DNA of 64,000 bases from Spirulina sp. CS-785/01. Its GTDB lineage: Bacteria > Cyanobacteriota > Cyanobacteriia > Cyanobacteriales > Spirulinaceae. The stretch lies in NCBI RefSeq assembly GCF_028330525.1, contig NZ_JAQMSD010000148.1, positions 62,001 through 126,000 of the forward strand, read 5' to 3'. Position 1 is the stretch's first letter, and every line of letters starts with the position of its first letter. Shown piece by piece: positions 25,567-34,637 of the stretch. The notes under the pieces are model-generated. The model was not told where the DNA came from. It saw only the letters and a program-made list of their open reading frames with translations, and did no database searches. The translations under genes were made by a program, and so were the position numbers.

Positions 25567-26910
25567 TCACTGCAATTCCTTTAATTTCGCTTTGGCGTTG
25601 ATTAACAGGTCTTGAGCTTTATTGTAGGCGGTTGTGCCGGGTTTGACTTTCTCTAACTGATTGATAATCCCTTGGAGATCGGCGGCCATGCGGTTGGTGG
25701 TTGCAGTATCGGGGTTATTGGGGACAGAACTTAATAATCTTTGGATTTGCTCTTGGGCTGTCTCTAAGGCTTGGACAGACTCCCGTTCGGCGGTTTCTCG
25801 GAGGCGAATTTCGCTCAAGTTGGTTTGATATTGAGCCATTAAATTTTGGGCTTCTACATAACCCGCTTTGTTGTCTGAGGAGACTTGTTTTAATTGTTTA
25901 ATGGCTTCCTCCCAGAGGATGGCAATTTCTCTCCATTTAGAGGCGGGATGGGGTGGGTTTTGGCTGAGTTGGGCGGCCTGCATGGCGTAGGCTTTGGCAG
26001 CACTGACAAAGGTGGAGGTGGTTTGGGTGTTGGCCGCAACGCCGACGACTTCTTGGAAGTCCCGTTGATGGGCTTGGAGTTGCTGCTGGGCCGATTGCCC
26101 GGCGAAGGTTTGTGGGGGGAGTTGGGCGAATTGATCGATCGCGGTTTGCCATTTTGCGATCGCTGCTTGTTTTGCTTCTTCACTGCCCGCCGTCTGATAC
26201 GTTTGTTTGGCTTGGGTGAGGGCGGTTTCAGCTTCTTGCAGTTGGGTTAACGCATTACTTTCCTGAAAAACTTGCGCCTCCATACGCCCCACTTGTTTCC
26301 GGGCCTGTTCAAATTCATCCACGGTAAACCGCCAAGTACATCCAAATAAAGTACAGTAGGTCTTAGGTTCATAGCCCAAAAACCACACAGGCAAGGCATC
26401 TAAATGATCTTGGGCTTGGGTAACTTTTTCGGCCCCTAGTTCAATATCGGCGGCACTGGTGGCTTGATTAATCAGTTGATCTGCTTGTTCAACTTTGGCA
26501 ATTGCACCCCGATAATTCCGATCCATACTCAAGAAACTGGGCAATAATACAAGGGGCGCAACATTGGCCACTGGCCGACGAATGGGAGGATAAGGCAAAT
26601 TTGCCACCCACAGAAGCCCCACTGCCCCTAAAACACCAATTGCCCCCCATTTGAACTGCCATCCTAACCCTGATGGACGATTGGCTTTTGCCGCTTTCTC
26701 AATCACTTTCGGGTCAAACTGGGGAAACATATCCTGCACGGTTTGTTGCAATTCTGCTTTCTGGGCATAATCTCCCGATTGTTGACGGAGTTTGGCCAAA
26801 CGTTTGAGGACAATTTTTAGTTGTACGTCGCTTCCCATTTTGTCTTGGGCTGCACAACGTTTGGCTTCTTCGAGGAGGATTTTATAAGCGCGATCACTAA
26901 GACGAGGCAT
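25567..26910 (-). CDS. Membrane-anchored coiled-coil protein, unknown function
   Basis: The 447-residue protein has a soluble N-terminal part (~1-80, helical, KILLEEAKRCAAQD), one transmembrane helix (~87-106, FKWGAIGVLGAVGLLWVANL), then a long Gln/Ala-rich helical region (~130-447) with repeated modules such as EAETALTQAKQTYQ and WREIAILWEEAIKQLKQV. A Cys pair (TYCTLFGCTWRF) sits in the first part after the membrane helix. The pattern of repeated Trp-containing helical hairpins is seen in cyanobacterial hypothetical proteins; I cannot assign a role. It is transcribed alone. Confidence 0.7.
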   Translation of the reverse strand: MPRLSDRAYKILLEEAKRCAAQDKMGSDVQLKIVLKRLAKLRQQSGDYAQKAELQQTVQDMFPQFDPKVIEKAAKANRPSGLGWQFKWGAIGVLGAVGLLWVANLPYPPIRRPVANVAPLVLLPSFLSMDRNYRGAIAKVEQADQLINQATSAADIELGAEKVTQAQDHLDALPVWFLGYEPKTYCTLFGCTWRFTVDEFEQARKQVGRMEAQVFQESNALTQLQEAETALTQAKQTYQTAGSEEAKQAAIAKWQTAIDQFAQLPPQTFAGQSAQQQLQAHQRDFQEVVGVAANTQTTSTFVSAAKAYAMQAAQLSQNPPHPASKWREIAILWEEAIKQLKQVSSDNKAGYVEAQNLMAQYQTNLSEIRLRETAERESVQALETAQEQIQRLLSSVPNNPDTATTNRMAADLQGIINQLEKVKPGTTAYNKAQDLLINAKAKLKELQ

Positions 26911-26964
26911 GGCTGTTTAGTGGGAATTTCTGTATAATCAACAATCGTTTTTCATTATTTTATC

Positions 26965-27411
26965 TCATTCTTTCGTCAAGTGGAAAACTACCCCGACAGT
27001 TAAGATGTTTTGACTAACATATTGACCTAAAAAAGACAACATTTTGTCAATTCTTTCCTTAACATCTTTAGGGGATGTTTTTCGTCCACTAAACAACTCA
27101 TTCTGTTCTTTATAAAATTTCTCAATATTTTTCGTAATGATAGACTTATTCTCAATTAGTTTAGATTTTCTCACATCGTCCCATCTCCTACGTCTTTGAA
27201 AGTCAGGGTCTAATTTATACTTACCACTTTCTATCATACTAATGATAGACTCAAGAGGATATCTCGCTTGTTCCGTAACAATACGACGTTTTCCTTGAAT
27301 ATATTTCTCATTAATTTCATGGCTATTAGAAACTTTGGATTGATGATTATTTTGATAGTTTGGAGATGAATTAAATTCAATTTTTTCTCCTTCTAATAGT
27401 TTGATGTTCAT
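26965..27411 (-). pseudogene. DUF262 (GmrSD-like) protein remnant with large internal deletion
   Basis: The first ~95 residues from ATG at 27411 match the start of DUF262 proteins (YIQGKRRIVTEQARYPLESI, LDPDFQRRRRWDDVRKSKLIE). At ENKS the sequence jumps straight to what resembles the C-terminal end of the same family (TKNIEKFYKEQNELFSGRKT, KDVKERIDKML). The central part, including the DGQQR-type motif needed for nucleotide hydrolysis, is absent, roughly 200-300 residues. The frame stays open, so a 148-residue protein could still be made. DUF262 is the GmrS-like half of modified-DNA restriction systems and of other defence genes. Confidence 0.75.
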
Positions 27412-27517
27412 AAAACTATAGGTAAAATAATATTTTGGATACTTTTTAATAGTATAACATTGGCATACGAAATGCCATCTCTCGCTAGAGAAGGTACGAC
27501 CAACTGAATCTATAATA

Positions 27518-27546
27518 GAAAAAATGCGGACAGATTGCCCGCATTT
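27518..27546 (-). terminator. Terminator of the transketolase-like gene
   Basis: On the minus strand AAATGCGG pairs with CCGCATTT around nine bases and is followed by a T-run. It lies 30 bases past the stop. Confidence 0.8.
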
Positions 27547-27574
27547 CTTATTAGACTCTGTAGCCAGAGAAACC

Positions 27575-29770
27575 TTAACCCAGTAACTCAACGGCACGCT
27601 TAACGAAACCTTCGGCAGTAATACCATTAATAGACATCACTGCACCTGCACTAGATGCCGTTTCGCCGCGCTTCCAAGCGAACGTATCTCGCGGGCAACT
27701 GCTGCGTAACATGACGGGTTCTAACATGGCACTAGAGCCACCTGTCACGCCGATTAAGGCATCTCCGGCGAACAATTGGTTAAATTCGTCATCGCTGAGG
27801 AAACCGCCGTCAGGCTCGGCACAAGTCTCCCAGGCGGTGTCGGTGGGACGGTAGAGACGACGGGGACTGATCAGAGAAACCACTTTTGAACCAATGCCTT
27901 GGGCTTTTAATTGTTCGGCTGCTTCTAAGCTGGGAATTAAGGTCATATCCCCGACAACGGCAAAGACAACGGTTTTATCTCCGGGGGTTTCTTGTAACAC
28001 AAACGCGCCCTTTTCTAACCCTTGGCGGGTTTGATCTAAGGTGCTACGAATAGGTAACGGAGACTTAGAGGCAGTGATCGTAACGCCTTTATTTTTTGTG
28101 CCTAATGCCCACTCATAACAAGCCTGAATACTATTGGCATCACAAGGGAATAAGGGGAACACATTGCCATTGCGCATCATGGCCGCGAAATAGTTTTCAA
28201 TTTCCGGGCGTTGGTGCGTCCAACCGTTGCGGCCTTGTTCTAATGCCCCGGCGGTGAATAAAGTAACAGTGGAAGGGGTGGGGCGGCGTAATTCAGCCAT
28301 GGCCTGGGTTACGGTTTGCCAGATGGGGAGGCCGTTGATGGCGAAAGATTCGTAGGAACACCACAAGGTCCGTGCGCCATACAAGGCTAAACTAGCGGCT
28401 GTTCCCGCACAAGCGTCTTCGCTGAGGGGTTCATAGACTTGCCCTTGGGGTTGTTGGTGATAGGTTTCGTCGGGGGTGGGGTGGAGGATGTTTAAGCCGA
28501 TGTTGACGTTGTTAATGCCGGAGGCGGCGTTTCCGTCGGCGTTGGTGATCAGGAAGTCGGGATCATTTTGCCCCACATGGACGATGAGTTCTCCCATGGC
28601 CGTTGTGGCGACTTTTTTCTCGCCACCGACGGGGTGTTCGGTGAGGGGGAGTTGGCCTAAGTCGGGGAGGGGCCGTTCTTTTTCGGTGGTGATGATTTCT
28701 ACTGCGGGGCCTCCTGCGGCACGGACGTAGTTATTGCGGATTAATTCCCAGGCTTGGGGGGTTAAGGCGCGTTGTTTGAGGGCTTTGACGATATAATCTT
28801 TTTCTACGGTGTCGCCAGCGTAGAGGTTGTGGGCTTGGGCCCCGCGTTTGTGGACTCCTGCGCCTTTGAGTTGTTTGACGATGAGGACGGTGAGATGTCC
28901 GTCTAGGGCGGCTTTGGCGGCGCGATCGCAGGTATCAATTAACACCCGCATAAATTCCATCCGCTTCTCGAAGGAAAAGAGGGTAGTATCGACGTAATCG
29001 CTGGCTTGGTTTGCGTCGTCAAAGTCTTTGGCATCTACGAGGAAGATTTCTTTAAACCCATTGCCTCCCCAATATTCGATCATTTCGTCGTTGGTTTTGG
29101 TGGACACCATGCTGTGGTGTTCTTGGGAATACCCATTCCAGACTAGGACGGGTAAGAAGTTGGTGACGTTGGGGAAGGCGGTGTTAAAGTGGGCAATACT
29201 GCTCATCACGTAGGGTTCGCCAATCCCTCCATCGCCGATGGTGACGGGGTATAATGTGCCGGGGTTTAATTTGGCCCCTGCCATGGCAAAATGTTGGCCT
29301 TGGCCCAGAGGCCCCGCCGGGTTGAGGAGGCCGGGGATTTGGCCGGAGAGGTGGCCCAGGAGGCCGTGGGTTTCCCGGAAGCGATCGCGCAACTGTTGCA
29401 CCGTTTCAATCCCCATTTTTTCTAGGGAACGGTCGAGAAAGACATTACTATAAAAGCCAGGGGCGTGGTGTCCCACTTCCGTGACAATGTTTTTATAGCC
29501 TAGCATTACTAACGCTGCGATCGTGTCCGCAATACTGGCAAACCCCCCAGGGTGTCCAGAGGCTTTACTCGCGGTAATTTGTAAGGTTAAATAACGTAAT
29601 GCGTCCGCAGCGAGCAAGGTTTGATAAACTGCATTATTATCTCCAGGAGAAATCGCGGTTTGTCCTTGGGGAATTGCGGGGGTTTGTCCGTATTCGTCAA
29701 ATCCCGGTAAACTGTCGGCAAAGTATTGGATGCCTTGACAAAAGGCAGGGGTTGCGGTAGCAACAGTCAT
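27575..29770 (-). CDS. Transketolase-like thiamine-diphosphate enzyme
   Basis: A 731-residue protein with transketolase architecture: N-terminal ThDP-binding domain (ASKASGHPGG; GDGGIGEPYVMSSIAHFN for the GDG motif), a central pyrimidine-type domain (LITNADGNAASGINNVNIGL; PLSEDACAGTAASLALYGA) and a C-terminal domain. It differs from standard TktA in its N-terminus and in having a phosphoketolase-like QVYEPLSEDA block. Relatives in cyanobacteria are often labelled xylulose-5-phosphate 3-epimerase, a name I cannot verify. It probably acts on sugar phosphates in central carbon metabolism. A terminator follows. The gene is divergent from the phosphoribosyltransferase. Confidence 0.8.
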   Translation of the reverse strand: MTVATATPAFCQGIQYFADSLPGFDEYGQTPAIPQGQTAISPGDNNAVYQTLLAADALRYLTLQITASKASGHPGGFASIADTIAALVMLGYKNIVTEVGHHAPGFYSNVFLDRSLEKMGIETVQQLRDRFRETHGLLGHLSGQIPGLLNPAGPLGQGQHFAMAGAKLNPGTLYPVTIGDGGIGEPYVMSSIAHFNTAFPNVTNFLPVLVWNGYSQEHHSMVSTKTNDEMIEYWGGNGFKEIFLVDAKDFDDANQASDYVDTTLFSFEKRMEFMRVLIDTCDRAAKAALDGHLTVLIVKQLKGAGVHKRGAQAHNLYAGDTVEKDYIVKALKQRALTPQAWELIRNNYVRAAGGPAVEIITTEKERPLPDLGQLPLTEHPVGGEKKVATTAMGELIVHVGQNDPDFLITNADGNAASGINNVNIGLNILHPTPDETYHQQPQGQVYEPLSEDACAGTAASLALYGARTLWCSYESFAINGLPIWQTVTQAMAELRRPTPSTVTLFTAGALEQGRNGWTHQRPEIENYFAAMMRNGNVFPLFPCDANSIQACYEWALGTKNKGVTITASKSPLPIRSTLDQTRQGLEKGAFVLQETPGDKTVVFAVVGDMTLIPSLEAAEQLKAQGIGSKVVSLISPRRLYRPTDTAWETCAEPDGGFLSDDEFNQLFAGDALIGVTGGSSAMLEPVMLRSSCPRDTFAWKRGETASSAGAVMSINGITAEGFVKRAVELLG

Positions 29771-29995
29771 GCTGATGTTTCCTCTTGATTGTCTTGACCA
29801 ATGTTAAATAAATCTTACAAGTTGCACGGATACAGAGGAAACTTATCCTAAGAGTGAAATATTTAATTTTTCTTTTTTTGCCCTCCTTGGGTATTGTGAT
29901 CCTATAAAGGCGAATGAATGCAGTTTGCTTTGTGAAGTTTGATGAAGTCCAAGGAAGGGGGTTATTGTTGCCGCTTCCTCCCCTTGGAAGCTGTC

Positions 29996-30730
29996 ATGTT
30001 TCAATTTAACCTTCTACCGATACCGCGTTGGGTGATCGGTGTCTTACAACGACTACAACCCTTATTTTTCCCGTTTTCAACCATGCTTTTTCGTGATCGC
30101 CAGGATGCTGGACAGAAACTCGGCCAACAGTTACGCTCCTATGCACAACAGGAGGATGTGTTAGTGTTGGGATTAGCGCGGGGAGGTGTTCCTGTGGCAG
30201 TGGAAGTCGCCCAACAGTTACAAGTTCCCGTTGATGCGTTTATTGTGCGTAAGTTAGGGTTGCCTGGACATTCGGAAATGGCTATGGGTGCGATCGCATC
30301 CGGAGGCATCCGCGTTTTAAATGAAGCGTTAGTCGAACAACAAAAGATTTCCCAGGCACAAATTCAAGAAGTTGTCAACCAAGAACAGGCCGAATTAACC
30401 CGACGGGAGAACTTATATTACGGAGAAGACGGCCTACAAGAAATCCAAAACCGTACCATCATATTAGTTGATGACGGCATCGCCACCGGAGCAACCATGC
30501 ACGTTGCTGCCTTAGCCTTACGACAAAAGAACCCTAAAAAGATTATAGCCGCCATTCCCCTCTGTGCGCCCCAAACCGCCACCCCAGATCATCTCGGAGT
30601 GGATGAAGTCGTGTGTTTAGAAACCCCGGACCCTCTGCGGGCCATTAGTCTCTGGTATGAGAAATTTGAACAGGTGAGTGATGAAGAAGTGCAACAGTTA
30701 CTCCAAGAGGGTAGTTCTGTTGAAAGATAA
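29996..30730 (+). CDS. Phosphoribosyltransferase family protein
   Basis: The 244-residue protein has the PRTase signature IILVDDGIATGATMHVAAL (~151-169), the PRPP-binding loop, preceded by LGLARGGVPVAVEVA and VDAFIVRKLGLPGH. This architecture is that of the orphan PRTase group often encoded beside dienelactone hydrolase-like genes. Substrate unknown. ATG at 29996 has GGAAG six bases upstream; an in-frame ATG at 30083 (MLFRDRQDAG) matches the usual family start and is the main alternative, because the 29 residues between look like an added amphipathic leader. Confidence 0.83.
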   Translation: MFQFNLLPIPRWVIGVLQRLQPLFFPFSTMLFRDRQDAGQKLGQQLRSYAQQEDVLVLGLARGGVPVAVEVAQQLQVPVDAFIVRKLGLPGHSEMAMGAIASGGIRVLNEALVEQQKISQAQIQEVVNQEQAELTRRENLYYGEDGLQEIQNRTIILVDDGIATGATMHVAALALRQKNPKKIIAAIPLCAPQTATPDHLGVDEVVCLETPDPLRAISLWYEKFEQVSDEEVQQLLQEGSSVER

Positions 30731-30748
30731 TTCATGAATTGACTTAAA

Positions 30749-31363
30749 TCAACCCGCTTGAAAAATTTGCTGTGCGGTTAACGCTAAATCTGGGAAAGCC
30801 CAAGACTCAATCCTTTCATTATCCCGAAATTGCGTGACTTCATACTCTCCATTAACCCGTTTATAAACTGAAATCGTCGGAGATTTAGGATTCCCAATAA
30901 AACGTCTGCCTCCTAACCCCAAATAATCCACAATCCAATATTCCGGAATCCCCATTAATTCGTAATCTCCCACCTTCCTCAAATAATCATTCTGCCAGTT
31001 CTGACTCACCACTTCCACCACTAACCGCACCGAATTTCCTAGGGTAATAACAGACTCCCTTTGCCAACGGGGTTCTTGGTTTAATTTCTCTTGATCTAAA
31101 ACAATCACATCCGGTTGATAACCTGATTCATCATCTAGGGGTTTCAAGAGACAGTCACCAGGGATAGAGTAGGGTAATTCGTAACGGTCAATTTGAACCG
31201 CCAACTTTAAGTTAATCAACCCGGTAATATTGGAATGCGCTCCAGTTCCTAACGGCATTTCAACAATATTCCCATTATGTAACTCATATTTACAAGTGGC
31301 ATTTTCTGGATACCAAGCCACAAATTCATCAAAGGAGATCGGTTGAGCAATCGTCTGAGTCAT
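30749..31363 (-). CDS. Uma2 family (DUF820) putative nuclease
   Basis: The 204-residue protein has the Uma2 restriction-endonuclease-like core: YELHNGNIVEMPLGTGAHS, YQPDVIVLDQ (PD motif), LVVEVVSQNW (ExV strand) and DYELMGIPEYWIVD with the final LxxxxxF tail. The PD-(D/E)xK residues appear to be kept. Family members are abundant in cyanobacteria, and their cellular role is not settled. ATG at 31363 has GGAG five bases upstream (TTG/GTG-type starts further up are unneeded). It is one of three Uma2 genes in the window. Confidence 0.85.
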   Translation of the reverse strand: MTQTIAQPISFDEFVAWYPENATCKYELHNGNIVEMPLGTGAHSNITGLINLKLAVQIDRYELPYSIPGDCLLKPLDDESGYQPDVIVLDQEKLNQEPRWQRESVITLGNSVRLVVEVVSQNWQNDYLRKVGDYELMGIPEYWIVDYLGLGGRRFIGNPKSPTISVYKRVNGEYEVTQFRDNERIESWAFPDLALTAQQIFQAG

Positions 31364-31565
31364 GGTTCTCCTTCCCAACTGGATTCACTCTATACTAGAA
31401 TAACCAATAATGATTAATTGAAAGACAAGAACCTTGGATGAAAATCCAAGGCTCAAAGCCAAAACCCTTTAATTGGGCTAATTCAGAATATAAGCGTGAA
31501 TCCAACGGGTGAAAGTCGCCCTAGGCGAGGCTTTAGACCCAAAATTTTTTGGTAAATCCAGAATA

Positions 31566-31638
31566 TGGAGGTAAGCGGGCTCGAACCGCTGACGTCCTGC
31601 TTGCAAAGCAGGTGCTCTACCAACTGAGCTATACCCCC
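31566..31638 (-). tRNA. tRNA-Ala (TGC anticodon)
   Basis: On the minus strand the 73-base sequence begins GGGGGTATAGCTCAG, has the D-loop TTGGTAGAG, anticodon arm CTGCTTTGCAAGCAG with anticodon TGC, and the T-arm GCGGTTCGAGCCCGC. The acceptor stem GGGGGTA pairs with TACCTCC (one G-T), the discriminator is A, and CCA is not encoded. It stands alone, outside any rRNA operon in the window. Confidence 0.97.
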
Positions 31639-31806
31639 GAATTGCATTCCCTAATTCATTCAATTTGGGAAACCCGTTTAAAATTTCTCTAAAACTAGGA
31701 GGGCTTTTTTAAACGCGCATTTGCTATTATACACTACACATCAGAAATGTCTAGCATTTTTTAAAAATTTCTTTTTTATCCCAGACGCAAACCCACTCAA
31801 ACCGCC

Positions 31807-32706
31807 ATGACGCTAGTTGTTGCCACGTTTTATAAATTTGTCCATCTCCCGGATTTCCAGGAGAAACAGACCCCCCTCACGGAGTTTTGCCAAGACCAGG
31901 AGATTAAGGGGACTATTCTCCTTGCCGAAGAAGGCATCAATGGCACGATCGCGGGGTCTCGGTCAAACATCGACGCAGTGCTGGCCTATTTGCGCTCTGA
32001 CCCCCGTTTGGCGGACTTAACCCCCAAAGAATCCTCCGCCAAAACCCCTCCCTTTGCCCGCTTAAAGGTGCGTCTCAAGCGGGAAATTGTCACCTTGGGA
32101 GTTTCCGACGCAAACCCCACCCAACAAGTGGGTCAATACGTCCCCCCCAAGGACTGGAATGCGTTAATTCGTGACCCCGATGTAGTGGTGATTGATACCC
32201 GCAATGACTACGAGGTGAAGATTGGCACATTTCGCGGGGCCAAAAATCCCCAGACCCACTCCTTTCGGGAGTTTCCCGACTATGTAAACGAGACTCTCAA
32301 CCCCCAACACCCGCAAAAGGTGGCCATGTTTTGTACTGGGGGAATTCGTTGTGAGAAAGCGACCTCTTACCTATTGCGTCAGGGGTTTCAGGAGGTGTAT
32401 CACTTACAAGGGGGAATTCTCAAGTATTTAGAAGAAGTTCCAGAGGAGGAAAGTTTATGGGACGGAGACTGTTTTGTCTTTGATGAACGGGTTGCGGTGA
32501 AACATGGGTTAAAACCGGGGGAGTATGACCTATGTTTGAGTTGCGGTCATCCCATTTCACAAGAGGATCAACAATCGCCGTATTATGAGGAGGGGATTGC
32601 TTGTCCTTACTGTTCCGAGAGCTTAACCCCGGACAAGCGATCGCGTCAAGCCGAGAAGCTCAAACAACGGAAACTAGCCGCAAACCGCCAAAATCCCCTA
32701 ACCTGA
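31807..32706 (+). CDS. trhO: tRNA uridine(34) hydroxylase (rhodanese-like, TrhO/YceA)
   Basis: The 299-residue protein matches TrhO: N-terminal acylphosphatase-like domain ([16 protein letters not shown]) and a rhodanese domain with active loop [10 protein letters not shown] (Cys ~175). A Cys-rich C-terminus follows ([16 protein letters not shown]), probably zinc-binding. The enzyme hydroxylates U34 of certain tRNAs, starting cmo5U/mo5U formation for wobble decoding. The start is ATG at 31807. It is 170 bases from tRNA-Ala(TGC), on the opposite strand. Confidence 0.93.
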   Translation: MTLVVATFYKFVHLPDFQEKQTPLTEFCQDQEIKGTILLAEEGINGTIAGSRSNIDAVLAYLRSDPRLADLTPKESSAKTPPFARLKVRLKREIVTLGVSDANPTQQVGQYVPPKDWNALIRDPDVVVIDTRNDYEVKIGTFRGAKNPQTHSFREFPDYVNETLNPQHPQKVAMFCTGGIRCEKATSYLLRQGFQEVYHLQGGILKYLEEVPEEESLWDGDCFVFDERVAVKHGLKPGEYDLCLSCGHPISQEDQQSPYYEEGIACPYCSESLTPDKRSRQAEKLKQRKLAANRQNPLT

Positions 32707-32731
32707 TAGGGTGAGAGTCAACGAGTCATCC

Positions 32732-33838
32732 ATGAATAGTGTCTTTTCTCCCTTACAACGATTTCTCCTGACCTGGTTATTAGTGTTATTAGTGGGTTGG
32801 GGAACTGCGATCGCATTAGGATATGTGGGAGAATTGATCAGCATTCTCCTCGCATCTGCATTAATCACCTTTTTACTCAACTATCCCGTCTCCCTGCTTA
32901 AATTTGCCCTCCCCCGGCCCGTGGCCGCAGTCTGCGTCTATCTCGTTGCGGCCATTCTCGTCATTTTCCTCGCATTAACCCTCATTCCCCCCGTCTTTAA
33001 CCAAGGTCGTCAACTCATCCTCCGTTTACCCGACTTACTCGAAGAAGGACAACAACAACTGGTGGAGTTACAAACCTGGAGTGTCACCCACAACTTCCCC
33101 ATCAATGTCCAGTGGTTAACCGGACAACTCCTCGGACGCATTCAAACCCAAGTCGAAGCGATCGCCAAAAGTGGGTTTGGGTTAGTCATTGGGACTTTTA
33201 GCTGGTTTCTCGACTTTATTTTAATCCTCGTCCTCTCCTTTTATATGCTTATCGACGGAGAAAGACTATGGGGGACCTTAATTTTCTTCCTCACCCCCAA
33301 AATCAAAGAAGAATTAACCCAATCCTTACGTAAAAACTTACAACGCTTCGTCACAGGACAATTAATTTTAGGCTTATTCATGGCCACCACCTTATCCTTT
33401 GCCTTTCGTTTCCTCGATGTCCCCTTTTTCCTTCTCTTTGCCGTCTTTATCGGTTTAATGGAAATCATCCCCTTTATTGGGGCAACATTAGGCATCAGTA
33501 CCGTGGTCATTATCGTGACTTTTATTGATGGTTGGTTAGCTGTACAAGTGTTAGGTGTCTCGCTCATTTTGCAGCAAATTAAAGATAACTTAGTCGCCCC
33601 TAGAATTATGGGCAACTTAACCGGATTATCCCCCGTCATCATTCTCTCTGCACTCTTACTAGGTGCGAAAATTGGTGGATTATTAGGCGTAATTTTAGCC
33701 ATTCCTTTAACGGGAGTTGTTAAGAGTTTACTAGATATCGTTCTCGATCCCAATTTACCTCCCCAGACCGGATCATTTTTCTATAACCCACTAAAAGCAA
33801 AACAATTAAATGGCAGTCAGGAGGAAGTCAACAATTAA
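32732..33838 (+). CDS. AI-2E family (PerM-type) transporter
   Basis: The 368-residue protein shows the AI-2E/PerM layout: three or four N-terminal helices (ISILLASALITFLLNYPV), a middle amphipathic segment (LPDLLEEGQQQLVELQTW), and the C-terminal bundle with GLMEIIPFIGATLGI, QQIKDNLVAPRIMG and LSPVIILSALLLGAKIGGLLGVILAIPL. Members export small molecules or act as Na+/H+ antiporters; the substrate is not evident. I select ATG at 32732; a GTG at 32711 lies only four bases after the trhO stop, so the genes are probably co-transcribed. Confidence 0.88.
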   Translation: MNSVFSPLQRFLLTWLLVLLVGWGTAIALGYVGELISILLASALITFLLNYPVSLLKFALPRPVAAVCVYLVAAILVIFLALTLIPPVFNQGRQLILRLPDLLEEGQQQLVELQTWSVTHNFPINVQWLTGQLLGRIQTQVEAIAKSGFGLVIGTFSWFLDFILILVLSFYMLIDGERLWGTLIFFLTPKIKEELTQSLRKNLQRFVTGQLILGLFMATTLSFAFRFLDVPFFLLFAVFIGLMEIIPFIGATLGISTVVIIVTFIDGWLAVQVLGVSLILQQIKDNLVAPRIMGNLTGLSPVIILSALLLGAKIGGLLGVILAIPLTGVVKSLLDIVLDPNLPPQTGSFFYNPLKAKQLNGSQEEVNN

Positions 33839-33839
33839 A

Positions 33840-33868
33840 TTGATGACAATCTTAAAAAGTGATATAAT
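33840..33868 (+). promoter_or_regulatory. Consensus-like promoter for the toxin-immunity pair
   Basis: TTGATG (minus 35) and TATAAT (minus 10) are separated by exactly 17 bases. The site lies 72 bases before the ATG of the E5-like toxin. Confidence 0.6.
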
Positions 33869-33940
33869 AATGAATTATGCTGTATTTAATAAAGTTAATC
33901 TGACTGAGAATACGAGTCAACTAAAGTATCAACTAATTTG

Positions 33941-34216
33941 ATGACCAAAATTGTATTTGGTAAAAAAATTAGAAAGCAGTTACCTAAACGAGGTTGGACA
34001 GAAGAATTAATAAAACAGTTAGTTCTTAATCCATATCATGTAAAACCAACATTAGATCAAAGATGGATGCCAGATGGTTCAAAAAACAATGATCCCGCAA
34101 CTAAATATTATCGTCAGGATGGCAACTATGTTGTAGTGAATGATCGGACTGGTGATATTGTTCAGGTTAGTAATATTTTTGATCCACAATGGATTGATCC
34201 ATCTTCTAATGAATAA
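33941..34216 (+). CDS. Colicin-E5-like ribonuclease (stand-alone toxin domain)
   Basis: The 91-residue protein is almost entirely a colicin E5 C-terminal ribonuclease domain: KKIRKQLPKRGWTEELIKQL, NDPATKYY, and YVVVNDRTGDIVQVSNIFDPQW. Colicin E5 cuts tRNAs for Tyr, His, Asn and Asp in the anticodon at the queuine position. Here there is no translocation or receptor domain and no signal peptide, so it acts, if active, inside the cell like a toxin of a toxin-antitoxin pair. ATG at 33941 is preceded by an in-frame TTG. Surrounding DNA is AT-rich compared with neighbours, which suggests transfer. The next gene is the likely immunity protein. Confidence 0.82.
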   Translation: MTKIVFGKKIRKQLPKRGWTEELIKQLVLNPYHVKPTLDQRWMPDGSKNNDPATKYYRQDGNYVVVNDRTGDIVQVSNIFDPQWIDPSSNE

Positions 34217-34285
34217 TTACCATAAATTATAAACATCGAGGTATGTTAGCAAATTAATCTCTTAACTCAAACAAAGGAATTAATT

Positions 34286-34585
34286 ATGGAGACCACACAA
34301 ACCTTAATTCATAAATATAAAGAGATAGGATTTTGGAAAGCAGGAGAACTTCTCCTAAAACCCAAAAATGCCCTTCAACTCATTACTGAATTAGAACAAA
34401 GAAGAATACAAATTTTTGGTGTTGACTTGTGGTATCTACAAGAGAACGGAATAGTAGAAGACCCAAACTCCCTTGATTTAAGTTCTATTACAGATGCGAA
34501 AGAAAGTGCAAAAATCGCCAAAGACTTTATTCAATTCCACTTACCTCAATGGGTCATATTTGTCTCCCTAGTTATTGATGACTAA
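34286..34585 (+). CDS. Probable immunity protein of the E5-like toxin
   Basis: The 99-residue acidic protein starts 69 bases after the toxin, with AAGGA eight bases before the ATG. The segment LLKPKNALQLITELEQRRIQ followed by IFGVDLWYLQENG and later ESAKIAKDFIQF-PQWVIFVSLVI follows the helix-strand order I recall for the colicin E5 immunity protein (helix, GID-type strand, second helix, final strand). Sequence identity looks low, so the call rests on this pattern plus position. It should bind the RNase as an RNA-mimicking inhibitor. It has no likeness to other antitoxin families I know. Confidence 0.65.
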   Translation: METTQTLIHKYKEIGFWKAGELLLKPKNALQLITELEQRRIQIFGVDLWYLQENGIVEDPNSLDLSSITDAKESAKIAKDFIQFHLPQWVIFVSLVIDD

Positions 34586-34637
34586 AACCAAAAACTCCCT
34601 CTCCGTGTCCTCTGTGTTTCTGTGGTTCAACAAAAAC

